Shown: piece by piece, positions 7,395-15,759 of the stretch
How positions within the stretch are numbered: position 1 is the first letter of the stretch
Layout: each line of letters starts with the position of its first letter
Assembly (NCBI GenBank): GCA_934661105.1
Contig: CAKUIV010000023.1
Coordinates: 1 to 19,573 of the forward strand
Origin: an uncultured Ellagibacter sp.
GTDB lineage: Bacteria; Actinomycetota; Coriobacteriia; Coriobacteriales; Eggerthellaceae
Direction: 5' to 3'
Length of the DNA: 19,573 nt
Translations under genes and position numbers: made by a program
The notes under the pieces: model-generated
What the model saw: only the letters and a program-made list of their open reading frames with translations
The model's database searches: none
What the model was told of the DNA's origin: nothing

Positions 7395-8678
7395 ATGCAC
7401 TCAGGAAGAACCGCAAACGACGCGCTCGAACGCGCGCTTTCCCACTACGATTCCGTCCGCGACGACTACCTCGACGCGTTGCGGAAACACGGCGTCGAGT
7501 TCGCGCCCCAAGGCTCCTCGGACGCGGAGATCGCGCGGCTTCGCGGCGAGCTTGCGCAACGCGGCGCCGAGTTCCGCAACGCAGGCGCCTCGATCCGCGT
7601 GGGCTGGATATCGAAGGCGTGCATCGAGTGCACGGGCAACCGCGGCAGCGAGACGTTCTCCACCACGTTCAAGTGCCACCGCGACTGCTACTTCTGTTTC
7701 AATCACAACCAGGCCGACTACGACACCTTCTTCCGCGAGGGGTGCCCCTGGGAAGAAGGCCTCGACCGCGCCGCGAAAACCTACACCGACGGGTTGGCCG
7801 TCATCGGGCTTACCGGCGGGGAGCCGCTTTTGAGCTTCGAAGACTCCATCCGCTTCCTCGAGCGTGCGGGCGAGCTCTTCCCCGACGCGCACAAGCGCAT
7901 GTACACCTCGGGCGACCTTTTGACCGAGGACATGGCACGCCGCCTGCGCGACGCGGGGCTTCAGGAGATCCGCTTCAGCGTGAAGGATTTCGACCCGGTG
8001 GCCCTGCAGGACAAGGTGCTCGACGCGATGCGCCTCGCCAAGCGCTACATCCCCGACGTCATGGTGGAGATGCCCATCATCCCCGGAACCGAGGCGCGCA
8101 TGAAGGAGCTGCTCGCAAGCTTCGAGGAAATCGGCATCCGCGGCATCAACATGCTCGAATTCTGCTTCCCCTTCCACAGCTGGGACGAGTTCGCCAAGCG
8201 CGGGCTCACCGTGCGAAACCCACCCTTCGACGTCATGTACGACTACGGGTATTCGGGCGGGCTTCCCATCGCCGGCAGCGAGGAGCTCGCGCTCTCGCTC
8301 ATGGTTTGGGCGATCGATCAGGGATTTTCCTTCGGCATGCACTACTGCTCGCTCGACAACAAGCACCGCAGCGAGATGCGCCAGCGCAACGAGCGGGCGG
8401 CGCACGTGCACCCCTGCTTCACCTTCGACGAGGGCGATTTCTTCCTGAAGACGGCGAAGGTGTTCGGAAGCGACCGGGCCACGGCGAAGATGATCCTCTC
8501 CGCCGCAGGATGCGCCACGATGATCGACGACGAGGACGAGGACTCGACGGCGTTCCCGCCGCGTTACCTCTCGTGCCTTTCGGGCACGTCGGTCGCCCCC
8601 GCCATCGCGTTCGCGGTGCTCGAGTCCGACGAGGACGGCAGCTACCTGCAGGAACTCGACCTTCGCGTGGCGGAATAG
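7395..8678 (+). CDS. Radical SAM protein of unknown function
   Basis: From ATG 7395 the protein has 427 residues. The radical SAM cluster motif is CHRDCYFC (C94, C98, C101; CX3CX2C), followed by GLTGGEPLL (139-147, SAM-binding) and a full-length partial TIM barrel (KRMYTSGD, EIRFSVKDFD, MVEMPIIPG, GINMLEF). Upstream of the cluster is an extra pair KACIEC (C76, C79), and further Cys occur at 318, 341, 373 and 394, possibly serving an auxiliary cluster. N-terminal residues 1-65 are helical. The enzyme would cleave S-adenosylmethionine to start radical chemistry; the substrate cannot be read from the sequence. It is a single-gene unit with no peptide precursor visible nearby. The start was chosen because of the TATAAT at 7341 and the coding character; its ribosome binding site is weak (GGATG). 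Confidence 0.85.
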   Translation: MHSGRTANDALERALSHYDSVRDDYLDALRKHGVEFAPQGSSDAEIARLRGELAQRGAEFRNAGASIRVGWISKACIECTGNRGSETFSTTFKCHRDCYFCFNHNQADYDTFFREGCPWEEGLDRAAKTYTDGLAVIGLTGGEPLLSFEDSIRFLERAGELFPDAHKRMYTSGDLLTEDMARRLRDAGLQEIRFSVKDFDPVALQDKVLDAMRLAKRYIPDVMVEMPIIPGTEARMKELLASFEEIGIRGINMLEFCFPFHSWDEFAKRGLTVRNPPFDVMYDYGYSGGLPIAGSEELALSLMVWAIDQGFSFGMHYCSLDNKHRSEMRQRNERAAHVHPCFTFDEGDFFLKTAKVFGSDRATAKMILSAAGCATMIDDEDEDSTAFPPRYLSCLSGTSVAPAIAFAVLESDEDGSYLQELDLRVAE

Positions 8679-8804
8679 GGGCGCTTCAGGCGTTCGCCCG
8701 CTCGCTCGCCGCGCCCGAAGAGGGCATCGAGCACATCCCGAGCGCAGGATATCCGGGGGCTGCCGCGCCTGGAAGGACGGGGCATATCCCGCCCACAGCA
8801 TGAA

Positions 8805-8838
8805 AACGGCCCGCCTCCCTCATGGGAAGCGGGCCGTT
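8805..8838 (-). terminator. Rho-independent terminator after the transketolase genes
   Basis: A long stem pairs AACGGCCCGC (8805-8814) with GCGGGCCGTT (8829-8838). It continues, after one mismatch, with TCCC/GGGA around a TCAT loop. On the minus strand it is followed by TTTTC. It lies 32 bases past the stop of the transketolase C-terminal subunit. It also lies downstream of the convergent radical SAM gene but lacks a T tract in that direction. Confidence 0.85.
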
Positions 8839-8870
8839 CGACGTTTGCGCTGCCGCGAGCGGCTGCTGCG

Positions 8871-9845
8871 CTACTTGCGCGCGATCGCCGCCTTCGCGGC
8901 CTTGGCGACCGCGGCTGCGTCGAGGTCGAAGTAGCCCAGAAGCTCCTCGAACTCGCCGGACTTGCCGAAGCGATCCTGCACGCCCACGAACTCGCAGGGG
9001 GCGGGGTGCCTGCGGGCAAGGCATTCGGCCACGGCCGAACCCAGGCCGCCGTGCACGCTGTGCTCCTCGGCGACGACGCAGCAGCCCGTCTTGGCGACGG
9101 ACGCCGTGATGGTTTCCTCGTCGAGCGGCTTCACCGAGAACGCGTCGATGACCTCGGCGGAGATGCCCTCTTCCGCCAGCGCGTCGGCGGCTGCGAGCGC
9201 CTCGCGGATCTCCACGCCGCAGGCGACGATCGTCACGTCGGAGCCTTCGCGCAGCGTGTAGGCGCGCCCGAGCTCGAGCTCGACGTCGTCGGCGTACACG
9301 CACGGCACCGCGGCGCGGCCCATGCGCACGTACACCGGGCCCGGCGTCTTCGCAGCGAGCTTGATGGCAGCGCGCGCCGCGGCGTAGTCGGCGGGAACGA
9401 GTACGCGCATGTTGGGCAGCCCGCGCATGAGCGAGATGTCCTCGAGCATCTGGTGGCTGCCGCCGTCGGGGCCGACCGACACGCCCGCGTGCGTGGGGCA
9501 GATCTTCACGTTGAGGTTGCTGTAGCACACGGTGTTGCGGATCTGGTCGTAGGCGCGACCGGTGCCGAACACGGCGAACGAGCCCGTGTAGGCGATGTGC
9601 CCGGTAAGCGCCAAGCCCGCGGCCACGTCGATCATGTTCTGCTCGGCGATGCCGCAGTTGAAGAGCTTGTCCGCGTTCTCGGGCGCGGCGGCTGCGAACT
9701 TCTTGGTGGTGGTGGAACCCGACAGGTCGGCATCGACGGCGACGACGGGCTCGCCTTCCGCGGCGAGCTCGGCGAGCGTCACGCCGAAAGCCGCGCGGGT
9801 CGCGAGTTTCTTTTCCGCCTGGGCGGCGTCTGCAAGCTTAACCAC
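8871..9845 (-). CDS. Transketolase, C-terminal (Pyr/C) subunit
   Basis: The protein has 324 residues and forms the second half of a split transketolase, which moves two-carbon units between sugar phosphates in the non-oxidative pentose phosphate pathway. The pyrimidine-binding domain contains NCGIAEQNM, with the catalytic Glu at about 68 that activates thiamine diphosphate, then GSFAVFGTGRAYDQIR and THAGVSVGPDGGSHQ. The C-terminal domain follows from about 190 (REGSDVTIVACG). The start is GTG at 9843-9845, directly after the strong site AAGGAGGAG inside the end of the upstream gene. This overlaps that gene by 8 bases and couples translation of the two subunits. An upstream ATG at 9875 would bypass this site and add an Arg-rich tail, so I rejected it. 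Confidence 0.93.
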   Translation of the reverse strand: MVKLADAAQAEKKLATRAAFGVTLAELAAEGEPVVAVDADLSGSTTTKKFAAAAPENADKLFNCGIAEQNMIDVAAGLALTGHIAYTGSFAVFGTGRAYDQIRNTVCYSNLNVKICPTHAGVSVGPDGGSHQMLEDISLMRGLPNMRVLVPADYAAARAAIKLAAKTPGPVYVRMGRAAVPCVYADDVELELGRAYTLREGSDVTIVACGVEIREALAAADALAEEGISAEVIDAFSVKPLDEETITASVAKTGCCVVAEEHSVHGGLGSAVAECLARRHPAPCEFVGVQDRFGKSGEFEELLGYFDLDAAAVAKAAKAAIARK

Positions 9846-10677
9846 GGGTCTCCTCCTTGTCGCATGCGCCCGCAAGCTCGGCGAGCGCTTCTTCGAGTTG
9901 CTCGGCGTTCGGAGCCTTGCCGTGCCAGCCGGCCTGGTTCTCCATGAACGACACGCCCTTGCCCTTCACCGTCTCGGCGATGACCGCGTGCGGCGCGCCG
10001 CCCGTTGCGGCCTTGCATTCGCCCAGCAGCGTGACGAGCGCGTCGATGTCGTGGCCGTTCACATGGTAGACCTGCCAGCCGAACGCCTCGAACTTCGCGC
10101 CCAGATCCTCGGGGCTGCACACCTCGGTCACCTTGCCGTCGATCTGCAGGCCGTTGTGGTCGATGATGGCGGTGAGGTTGCCGAGTTTGCGGTGCGCGGC
10201 GAACATGGCCGCTTCCCACACCTGGCCCTCCTCGCATTCGCCGTCGCCCAGGAGCGCGAAGACGTGCCCCGGCTTGCCGTCGAGGCGAAGCCCCGCGGCG
10301 GCGCCGGCGGCGATGGAAAGTCCCTGGCCGAGCGAGCCCGTGGACACCTCAACGCCCGGGCACAGGTTGCAGTCGGGATGCCCCTGCAGGCGCGTGCCAA
10401 GCTTGCGCAGCGTTTTCAGCTCTTCGACGGGGAAATAGCCGGCGTGCGCGAGCGTGGCGTAGAGCGCCGGTGCCGCATGGCCCTTGGCGAGGAAGAACCA
10501 GTCGCGGCCCTCCATCTTGGGATTTTTCGGGTCGTGCTTGAGCACGCCGCCGAAATACAGCGAAGTCAGGATGTCGGTGCACGAGAGCGATCCCCCCGGA
10601 TGCCCGCTTCCCGCTTCTGCGATCATGCGCAGAATGTCGCAGCGAACGTCAGTCGCCACTCGCTTGAGGTCGGTCAT
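9838..10677 (-). CDS. Transketolase, N-terminal (thiamine diphosphate) subunit
   Basis: The protein has 279 residues and is the first half of the split transketolase. Motifs are SGHPGGS (24-30), KGHAAPALY (65-73), the substrate-channel stretch STGSLGQGL (112-120), and the thiamine diphosphate/Mg motif GDGECEEGQVWEA (144-156) with the paired Asn at about 175 (DHNGLQ). It starts at ATG 10677 with GAAAGG about ten bases upstream; the longer frame to 10710 would overlap into the prfB spacer and lacks a site. It overlaps the C-terminal subunit by 8 bases. It lies 14 bases past the prfB stop on the same strand with no terminator seen, so prfB and the two transketolase genes may form one transcript. 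Split transketolases are common in anaerobes and archaea. Confidence 0.93.
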   Translation of the reverse strand: MTDLKRVATDVRCDILRMIAEAGSGHPGGSLSCTDILTSLYFGGVLKHDPKNPKMEGRDWFFLAKGHAAPALYATLAHAGYFPVEELKTLRKLGTRLQGHPDCNLCPGVEVSTGSLGQGLSIAAGAAAGLRLDGKPGHVFALLGDGECEEGQVWEAAMFAAHRKLGNLTAIIDHNGLQIDGKVTEVCSPEDLGAKFEAFGWQVYHVNGHDIDALVTLLGECKAATGGAPHAVIAETVKGKGVSFMENQAGWHGKAPNAEQLEEALAELAGACDKEETRG

Positions 10678-10691
10678 TGCAATCCTTTCGT

Positions 10692-11789
10692 CTATTGCGA
10701 AACACGCCACTTGTGATACCCGATCACGAATTGCTCGATATCGCCGGAAAGCACCGCGTCGACGTTGCTCGTTTCCACGCCGCTGCGCAGGTCTTTCACC
10801 AGCTGATAAGGATATAACACGTAGTTGCGGATCTGGCTACCGAACGAGTTTTCCATCCGCTCGCCGCGCAGCGCGTCGATTTCCTGCTCGCGCTTCCGAC
10901 GCTCGAGCTCGTAGAGCTTGCCGCGCAGGACGCGGAAGGCCGCTTCCTTGTTCTGGAGCTGCGATTTCTCGTTCTGGCAGGTGACCACGATGCCGGTGGG
11001 GATATGGGTGAGGCGGACGGCCGAGTCGGTCGTGTTCACGCACTGCCCGCCCGGGCCGCTCGAACGGTACACGTCGACGCGGACGTCGGCGGGGTTCAAG
11101 TCGACCTCGATGTCGTCGGGGAGCACCGGCATGACCTCCACGCTCGCGAACGTGGTGTGGCGGCGCTTCTTGTCGTCGGTCGGGGAGATGCGCACGAGGC
11201 GGTGGACGCCCATCTCGCTGCGCAGCATGCCGTAGGCGTTGCGCCCCTCGACCTGGATCGTCGCCTTGTCGAGCCCGATGCCCTCGCCGGGAACCGCGTC
11301 GAGCACCGACACCTTCCAACCCTTGTCCTCGGCGTAGTGCGTGTACATCTTGTACAGCATTTCCGTCCAATCCTGGGCCTCAAGGCCGCCCGAGCCGGGG
11401 TTGATGGAAAGGATGGCGTCGCCGGAGTCGAATTCGCCCGCGAACCACGAGGTGACCTCGAGCGAGTCGAGCGAGTCGTCGAGTTTTTCAAGCAGGGCCG
11501 CGGCCTCGTCGGCGAACGATTCGTCCTCGTCCGAGAGCTCGGCGGCGGCGCGCACCTCTTCGAGGAGCGCTGCCGCGGCGTCGTATTCGGCGATGGTGTC
11601 GCGAAGGTTCGAAGCCTGCTTGGAAACCGCCTGAGCGTGCGAGGCATCGTCCCAGAAGCCGGGCGAGGCGATTTTCGCGTCGAGGTTGCCGAGCTCGGCG
11701 GTCTTGTCGTCGATATGGAGGTACGAGCGGGAATCGGCCACGCGCTGCGCGGCGAGCTCGATGTGGTCTTTCAGTTCTTTATCAGCCAT
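10692..11789 (-). CDS. prfB: Peptide chain release factor 2 (RF2)
   Basis: The protein has 365 residues. It recognises UGA/UAA stop codons and triggers peptide release on the ribosome. The catalytic loop is RSSGPGGQCVN (GGQ at 247-249), and the anticodon-like region is HRLVRISPTDDKKRRHTTF. The canonical RF2 tripeptide SPF is SPT here (S202-P203-T204), while the His that stacks on the stop codon is kept (H211). The length, GSQIRNYVLYPYQLVKDLR and the C-terminal helix are standard. The reading frame is continuous from ATG 11789 (AAGGAAG site). The in-frame UGA and +1 frameshift that autoregulate prfB in many bacteria are therefore absent. The residue after GGQ is Cys rather than the more familiar His or Gly. 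Confidence 0.95.
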   Translation of the reverse strand: MADKELKDHIELAAQRVADSRSYLHIDDKTAELGNLDAKIASPGFWDDASHAQAVSKQASNLRDTIAEYDAAAALLEEVRAAAELSDEDESFADEAAALLEKLDDSLDSLEVTSWFAGEFDSGDAILSINPGSGGLEAQDWTEMLYKMYTHYAEDKGWKVSVLDAVPGEGIGLDKATIQVEGRNAYGMLRSEMGVHRLVRISPTDDKKRRHTTFASVEVMPVLPDDIEVDLNPADVRVDVYRSSGPGGQCVNTTDSAVRLTHIPTGIVVTCQNEKSQLQNKEAAFRVLRGKLYELERRKREQEIDALRGERMENSFGSQIRNYVLYPYQLVKDLRSGVETSNVDAVLSGDIEQFVIGYHKWRVSQ

Positions 11790-11897
11790 AGCTTCCTTAT
11801 GGTACCAGCAAATGGCCGCCGCCGCGCAATCGAGCATGTGCGTCCACCGATTCTTCGCGCGAAAGGTAACGAAGCGCCCACCGTTTTCGACAGGCGG

Positions 11898-11927
11898 TTG
11901 CAGCCAAGGTGCGCAAGCCCGTATAGT
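11898..11927 (+). promoter_or_regulatory. Probable promoter of the Hpt gene
   Basis: The pair is TTGCAG (11898-11903) and TATAGT (11922-11927) with an 18-base gap. It would give a leader of about 75 bases. That leader begins with a 6-base-pair hairpin, GGCATC/GATGCC (11931-11947), and ends with AAGGAGG just before ATG 12010. Confidence 0.5.
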
Positions 11928-12009
11928 CGAGGCATCTGCCGGATGCCGGCGCGGTCGCTATCGGAGATGCGGCAAGCTCGCCGGCGCGTCATTCGCAAGG
12001 AGGCCGCCC

Positions 12010-12375
12010 ATGGACGCCGAGACCGCCCGCCTTTTGCAGAACGCCGGAGTCGACCTCGCCTGCGCGCACGCGCGCTTCGACGGGGACGAGGAGCTGTTCT
12101 TGTCGCTTGTGGGCCTCTACCTTGAGGACGAGCACTTCGAGGGGATCGTCACCGCGCTGGATCGCGGCGACGTGCAGGGCGCCTTCCAGCACGCCCATGC
12201 GCTCAAAGGCGCCGCCGGCAACCTGTCGCTTTCCCGCCTGCACCGCGCCGCGAGCGCCACCTGCGAGCTTCTGCGCGCGGGCGACGCCGGCGGGGCGCGG
12301 GCGAGCCTGCCCGCTCTCGAGCGCGCCCACGCTGCGGCGCGCCGCAACCTGGAAGCGCTTAGGGACGGCAGGTAG
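12010..12375 (+). CDS. Stand-alone Hpt (histidine phosphotransfer) domain protein
   Basis: The protein has 121 residues and is entirely helical in prediction. The segment HAHALKGAAGNLSLSRLH carries the conserved Hpt motif HxLKGxxxN, in which the first His of HALKG (residue about 61) is the phosphate acceptor. The flanking pattern (ELFLSLVGLYLED before, ATCELLRAGD after) fits the four-helix bundle. Such proteins relay phosphate between a hybrid sensor kinase's receiver and a response regulator in the cytoplasm. No kinase or receiver gene is in the window, so the partner is unknown. It starts at ATG 12010 with a strong AAGGAGG site seven bases upstream. It is divergent from prfB and convergent with the glycan genes; the 136-base gap to them shows only a GC hairpin near 12481 with no T tract. 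Confidence 0.85.
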   Translation: MDAETARLLQNAGVDLACAHARFDGDEELFLSLVGLYLEDEHFEGIVTALDRGDVQGAFQHAHALKGAAGNLSLSRLHRAASATCELLRAGDAGGARASLPALERAHAAARRNLEALRDGR

Positions 12376-12511
12376 CGACTCGAGGCGCATCGCCGCCTTC
12401 ACGCCGAGGGACTGCGCGCCATCGCGCACGCCGCGCGACGCGGCACGAGCCTTCGGGCGCGCCGGCGGCGATGTCGTCCGGCGGCAAGCGCCGCACGGCG
12501 CGACTCGCGGC

Positions 12512-13102
12512 CTATTCCTCCACGTAGATGCCGTCTTGCTTGAAAATGACGTAGAAGGTGCGGAAGAACACCTTCACATCGAGCAGGAAGCTCACATGGC
12601 GCACGTAGTACACGTCGAGCTTCAACCGCTCGCGCCAGGGCAGCGAGTTTCGGCCGTACACCGCCGCATACCCCGTGATGCCAGGCTTCACCAGCAGCTT
12701 CTCGGCGTCGTCGCCTTCGTAGAGCTCGGTTTCGCGCCGCAGGTCGGGGCGCGGCCCGATGACGCTCATGTCGCCCTTCAACACGTTCAGAAACTGCGGC
12801 ATCTCGTCGAGGCTCGTCTTGCGCAAGAAAGTGCCCACGCGCGTCATGCGCGGATCGTCGGCGCCGTTGTAGGTGGAGCCGTCCTCCATCACCAGGTCGG
12901 GCGCGTTCACCTTCATGGAGCGCAGCTTGTACATGGTGAAGTCGCGGCCGTTTTTGCCCACGCGGGGCGCGTTGTAGAAGATAGGACCCTTATCTTCGAG
13001 GTAGATGAAGGGCGCAGCCACCGCGACGATGAGGAGCACGAACGGGCACGCGACGAGCCCGATCACGATATCGCAGAACCGTTTCCCGAAACGAAGGTAC
13101 AT
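12512..13102 (-). CDS. Small phosphoglycosyl transferase (PglC-like sugar transferase)
   Basis: The protein has 196 residues. It would transfer a sugar-1-phosphate (probably an N-acetylated amino sugar) from UDP-sugar to undecaprenyl phosphate at the inner face of the membrane, the first membrane step in glycan assembly. Residues about 12-36 form the single re-entrant membrane helix. Then come the conserved KGPIFYNAPRVGKNG and MYKLRSM. The catalytic Asp-Glu pair is in TSLDEMPQ, followed by GDMSVIGPRPDL, KPGITGYAAVYGRN and the C-terminal YYVRHVSFLLDVKVF. It lacks the large N-terminal membrane region of WbaP-type enzymes, so it is the minimal monotopic type. Its ATG overlaps the stop of the aminotransferase by one base (TGATG, 13100-13104), so the two are coupled. 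The longer frame to 13309 is inside the aminotransferase gene. Confidence 0.92.
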   Translation of the reverse strand: MYLRFGKRFCDIVIGLVACPFVLLIVAVAAPFIYLEDKGPIFYNAPRVGKNGRDFTMYKLRSMKVNAPDLVMEDGSTYNGADDPRMTRVGTFLRKTSLDEMPQFLNVLKGDMSVIGPRPDLRRETELYEGDDAEKLLVKPGITGYAAVYGRNSLPWRERLKLDVYYVRHVSFLLDVKVFFRTFYVIFKQDGIYVEE

Positions 13103-14331
13103 CACGCGACGCCTTCGGCCTCGAGCTCGGCATACACGCGGCGGAACGCATCCGCCACGTAGTCGACGTCCTCGTCGGCGAGCTTCGTGTGGAGCGGCAG
13201 CGTCACCTCGTTCTCGAACTGGGCGAACGCGTTCGGGAAGTCGGCGATGTCGAAGCCGAGGTTCTTGTACGCCGTGAGCAGCGGCAGCGGCTTGTAGTGC
13301 ACGTTGCACGCCACGCCCGCTTCCGCCATGCGGTTGATGAGCTCGTTGCGAAAAGCCTGCCCGTGCCCGGAAAGCCGCACGAGCATGAGGTGCCCCGACG
13401 ATGCGAAGTCCTCGCCGTAATGCTCGATGATCTGCAGCGGCAGATCATCGAGCGCTTCCGTGTAGCGCTCGTACAGGCTGCGGCGGCGCGCAAGAAGATC
13501 GGGGTAGCGGCGAAGCTGCGCCAGGCCCAGCGCCGCCTGCAGGTCGGTCATGTTGCACTTCCAGCCGGGAAACGCGATGTCGTATTCCCACGCGCCCGCG
13601 CGCGTCTTCGACAGCGCGTCTTTCGTCTGGCCGTGAAGCGACATGAGCATAAGGTCGCGATAGAGCCCATCCGAATCGAGTCCGGGAATGTTTTTCCAGG
13701 TGAGAGCGCCGCCTTCGGCCGTGGTGAGGTTCTTCACCGCGTGGAAGGAGAACGTGGTGAAGTCGGCCGCCTGCCCGGAGCGCAGCCCGCATCGGCGCGC
13801 GCCGAACGAGTGCGCGCCGTCGGCTACGATGGGCACGCGGTCGAACAGCCGCTCGCGCTCGGTGCGCGGCGACCACTTCCCCGCCACCGAGTCGAGCACG
13901 GAGGCGAGCTTGCCGTAGTCGCACATGACGCCCGCCACGTCGACGGGAATGACCGCGCGCGTGTTCTCGGTGATGAGCTCAGGCAGGCGGTCGTAGTCCA
14001 TTTCATAGCTGCCCGGCGCCACGTCGCAGAGCACGGGGGTCGCGCCCACGTGCACGATGGGGCTCGCCGAGGCGGTGTAGGTGTAGGCGCTCGTGACGAC
14101 CTCGTCGCCCGGGCCGATGCCGAGCGCGCGCAGGGCGCATTCAAGCGCCGCGGTGGCCGACCCGAAGCAGGCGAAACGTTCGGTTCCGCTGAAAGAGGCC
14201 AGGTCACGCTCGAACTGCTTGGTCTTGGGTCCGGTGGTGATCCATCCGCTCTTGAGCGCGTCTACGACCTCGTCGATCTCGGCGTCGGTGATGTCGGGAG
14301 GAGAGAAGGGGATGTCTCGTTTCACGTTCAT
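13102..14331 (-). CDS. DegT/DnrJ/EryC1-type PLP sugar aminotransferase
   Basis: The protein has 409 residues. It is a type I fold PLP enzyme that would move an amino group to a nucleotide-linked 4-keto sugar. Motifs are SGWITTGPKTKQFE (28-41), CFGSATAALECAL (phosphate binding), TASASPIVHVGATPV, DGAHSFGAR (171-179) and the PLP lysine in SFHAVKNLTTAEGG (K200). It ends with PLPLLTAYKN and a LADEDVDYVADAF helix, as in ArnB/PglE-like enzymes. The start is ATG 14331, with GAAAGGACC about ten bases upstream; the 51 extra residues of the longer frame read through the hairpin region and are not protein-like. It is coupled to the phosphoglycosyl transferase downstream. The cognate 4,6-dehydratase and acetyltransferase are not in the window. 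Confidence 0.93.
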   Translation of the reverse strand: MNVKRDIPFSPPDITDAEIDEVVDALKSGWITTGPKTKQFERDLASFSGTERFACFGSATAALECALRALGIGPGDEVVTSAYTYTASASPIVHVGATPVLCDVAPGSYEMDYDRLPELITENTRAVIPVDVAGVMCDYGKLASVLDSVAGKWSPRTERERLFDRVPIVADGAHSFGARRCGLRSGQAADFTTFSFHAVKNLTTAEGGALTWKNIPGLDSDGLYRDLMLMSLHGQTKDALSKTRAGAWEYDIAFPGWKCNMTDLQAALGLAQLRRYPDLLARRRSLYERYTEALDDLPLQIIEHYGEDFASSGHLMLVRLSGHGQAFRNELINRMAEAGVACNVHYKPLPLLTAYKNLGFDIADFPNAFAQFENEVTLPLHTKLADEDVDYVADAFRRVYAELEAEGVA

Positions 14332-14412
14332 GGCAAAAGCCGGTCCTTTCGAGCATTCGCGTTCCCTCGCATCCGGCGCGCGGTGCGCCGCCGCAGCGCA
14401 AGGGACGGAAAA

Positions 14413-14429
14413 GCGGGGCCGCGCCCCGC
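14413..14429 (-). terminator. Terminator or attenuator between glycosyltransferase and aminotransferase genes
   Basis: A perfect 7-base-pair GC stem, GCGGGGC (14413-14419) with GCCCCGC (14423-14429) and a 3-base loop, is followed on the minus strand by TTTTCC. It lies 57 bases past the glycosyltransferase stop. The aminotransferase begins only about 80 bases further on, and no convincing promoter is visible in between, so partial readthrough (attenuation) is as likely as full termination. Confidence 0.65.
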
Positions 14430-14485
14430 ATGATCGCGTATCCAAGCCATTCATTGTGATGCAACCGCGCGCGTCCGGGCGCACG

Positions 14486-15751
14486 CTACAGCAAATTGCG
14501 TATCAATTCCACTATAGCCTTGTAGGAATGGGCCTGATCGAACTCGCGCTCGGCGACATCGCGCGCCTTCGCGCCCATGATCTTGCGCGACGAGGGATGC
14601 GCGGCGAGGCGCACGATTTCCCCCGCGAGAGCAGCCGCGTCGCCCGGAGCGACGTTCACGCCGAAGCCGTCCGCTTCCACCTTCGCGCAGAATTCGGGGC
14701 TTTCGCCTGTGTTCACCAGGGGGATGCCGGCCGCCAGGTAGTCGCCGATCTTGGTGACGATGCTCTGCGCGGCGCCGTGCACGAGCGAGTTCACGGTAAG
14801 GTCGGACTTCGAGAGGAACGCCGCCATGCGGTCATAAGGCGTGTAGCCCAGAAAATCGACGGGAGCCCCCTCGTCGGCCGCCGCACGCTCCAGGCGCGCG
14901 CGGTCGGGGCCGTCGCCTAAGATCTTCACGCGCAAGCCCGCGACCTGGCCCGACGCGATCGTCGCGGCATGCACGAGCGTTTCGAGGTCGTAGCTCGCAC
15001 CGAGCGTGCCGGCGTACGTCACCCAGAACTCCCCTTCCGGCTTGCCGATTGAAGCCGCGTGGGCCGCAACCCCCGCGTCGAACGCGGAAAGGTCGTTGCC
15101 CACGTACACGGTGATGTGCGGGCACGGCTTCTCGCGGTCGCGCTCGGGACGCGCGGCGTATTCGTCGGAGGTTCCCACCACGGCCGATGCGAGCTCGTAC
15201 ACGCGGCGCGCGTCGCGGGCGAACGGGTAGAAGGCGACGTCGCTCACGATCGGCACATCCACGACCATGCGCATGGCCTCGGGCCACAGGTCGTTCACGT
15301 CGGCGACGAACGGGATGCCGTGGGCACGCGCGGTCTCGGCGCACACGCGGGCGACGTCGTTCGGCGGAATTTCCGCATAGATGAGGTCGAATGCGCGCTC
15401 GTCAGCGGCGAAACGCTCGGCGAACATGCGGCGCAGGTTCTTAGCCGCCTTGCGGTGACTCATGATGCGCGAGAGGTCGAGGTTTTTCTTGTACCCGGGT
15501 TCGGGGATGAAGACCACGCGATAGGGAAGGTTCCGGTAGCACGGCTTTCCCGTATCACGCTGCGCCTTTTCCCAGTGCTGGAACGACGAGGTGAACAGCG
15601 TCACGTCGAAGCCCTCGGACGCGAGCAGCTCGGATAGGAAGCGGAAACGGGTGTAGCCGCGCGTCTCGTCGCCGAGCTTCACGCCCATGGTGACGACGGC
15701 GATACGCGGTTTACGCGCAGAAACGCGATGGGTGTTCGTAAGAGTATCCAT
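14486..15751 (-). CDS. Glycosyltransferase, GT4-like (GT-B fold)
   Basis: The protein has 421 residues. It would add a sugar from a nucleotide donor to a lipid-linked glycan at the cytoplasmic membrane face. The N-terminal domain begins with the GT-B strand PRIAVVTMGVKLGDE and an acceptor-side ADVNDLWPEAM segment. The C-terminal domain starts near FWVTYAGTLGASYDLETLV and has KILGDGPDRARLE, then VDFLGYTPYDRMAAFLSKSDL and an E-containing donor-site stretch TGESPEFCAKVEADGFGV. These fit GT4 enzymes, with the usual EX7E site altered. The start is ATG 15751; it lacks a ribosome binding site but lies directly behind an extended -10 promoter (15760-15768), implying a nearly leaderless mRNA. The longer frame to 15937 crosses that promoter. 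It heads the glycan block. Confidence 0.85.
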   Translation of the reverse strand: MDTLTNTHRVSARKPRIAVVTMGVKLGDETRGYTRFRFLSELLASEGFDVTLFTSSFQHWEKAQRDTGKPCYRNLPYRVVFIPEPGYKKNLDLSRIMSHRKAAKNLRRMFAERFAADERAFDLIYAEIPPNDVARVCAETARAHGIPFVADVNDLWPEAMRMVVDVPIVSDVAFYPFARDARRVYELASAVVGTSDEYAARPERDREKPCPHITVYVGNDLSAFDAGVAAHAASIGKPEGEFWVTYAGTLGASYDLETLVHAATIASGQVAGLRVKILGDGPDRARLERAAADEGAPVDFLGYTPYDRMAAFLSKSDLTVNSLVHGAAQSIVTKIGDYLAAGIPLVNTGESPEFCAKVEADGFGVNVAPGDAAALAGEIVRLAAHPSSRKIMGAKARDVAEREFDQAHSYKAIVELIRNLL

Positions 15752-15759
15752 GATTCGGC

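Noticed and set aside
11700..11789. Programmed +1 frameshift in prfB
   Set aside because: The frame is continuous from ATG 11789 with no in-frame UGA near codon 25.
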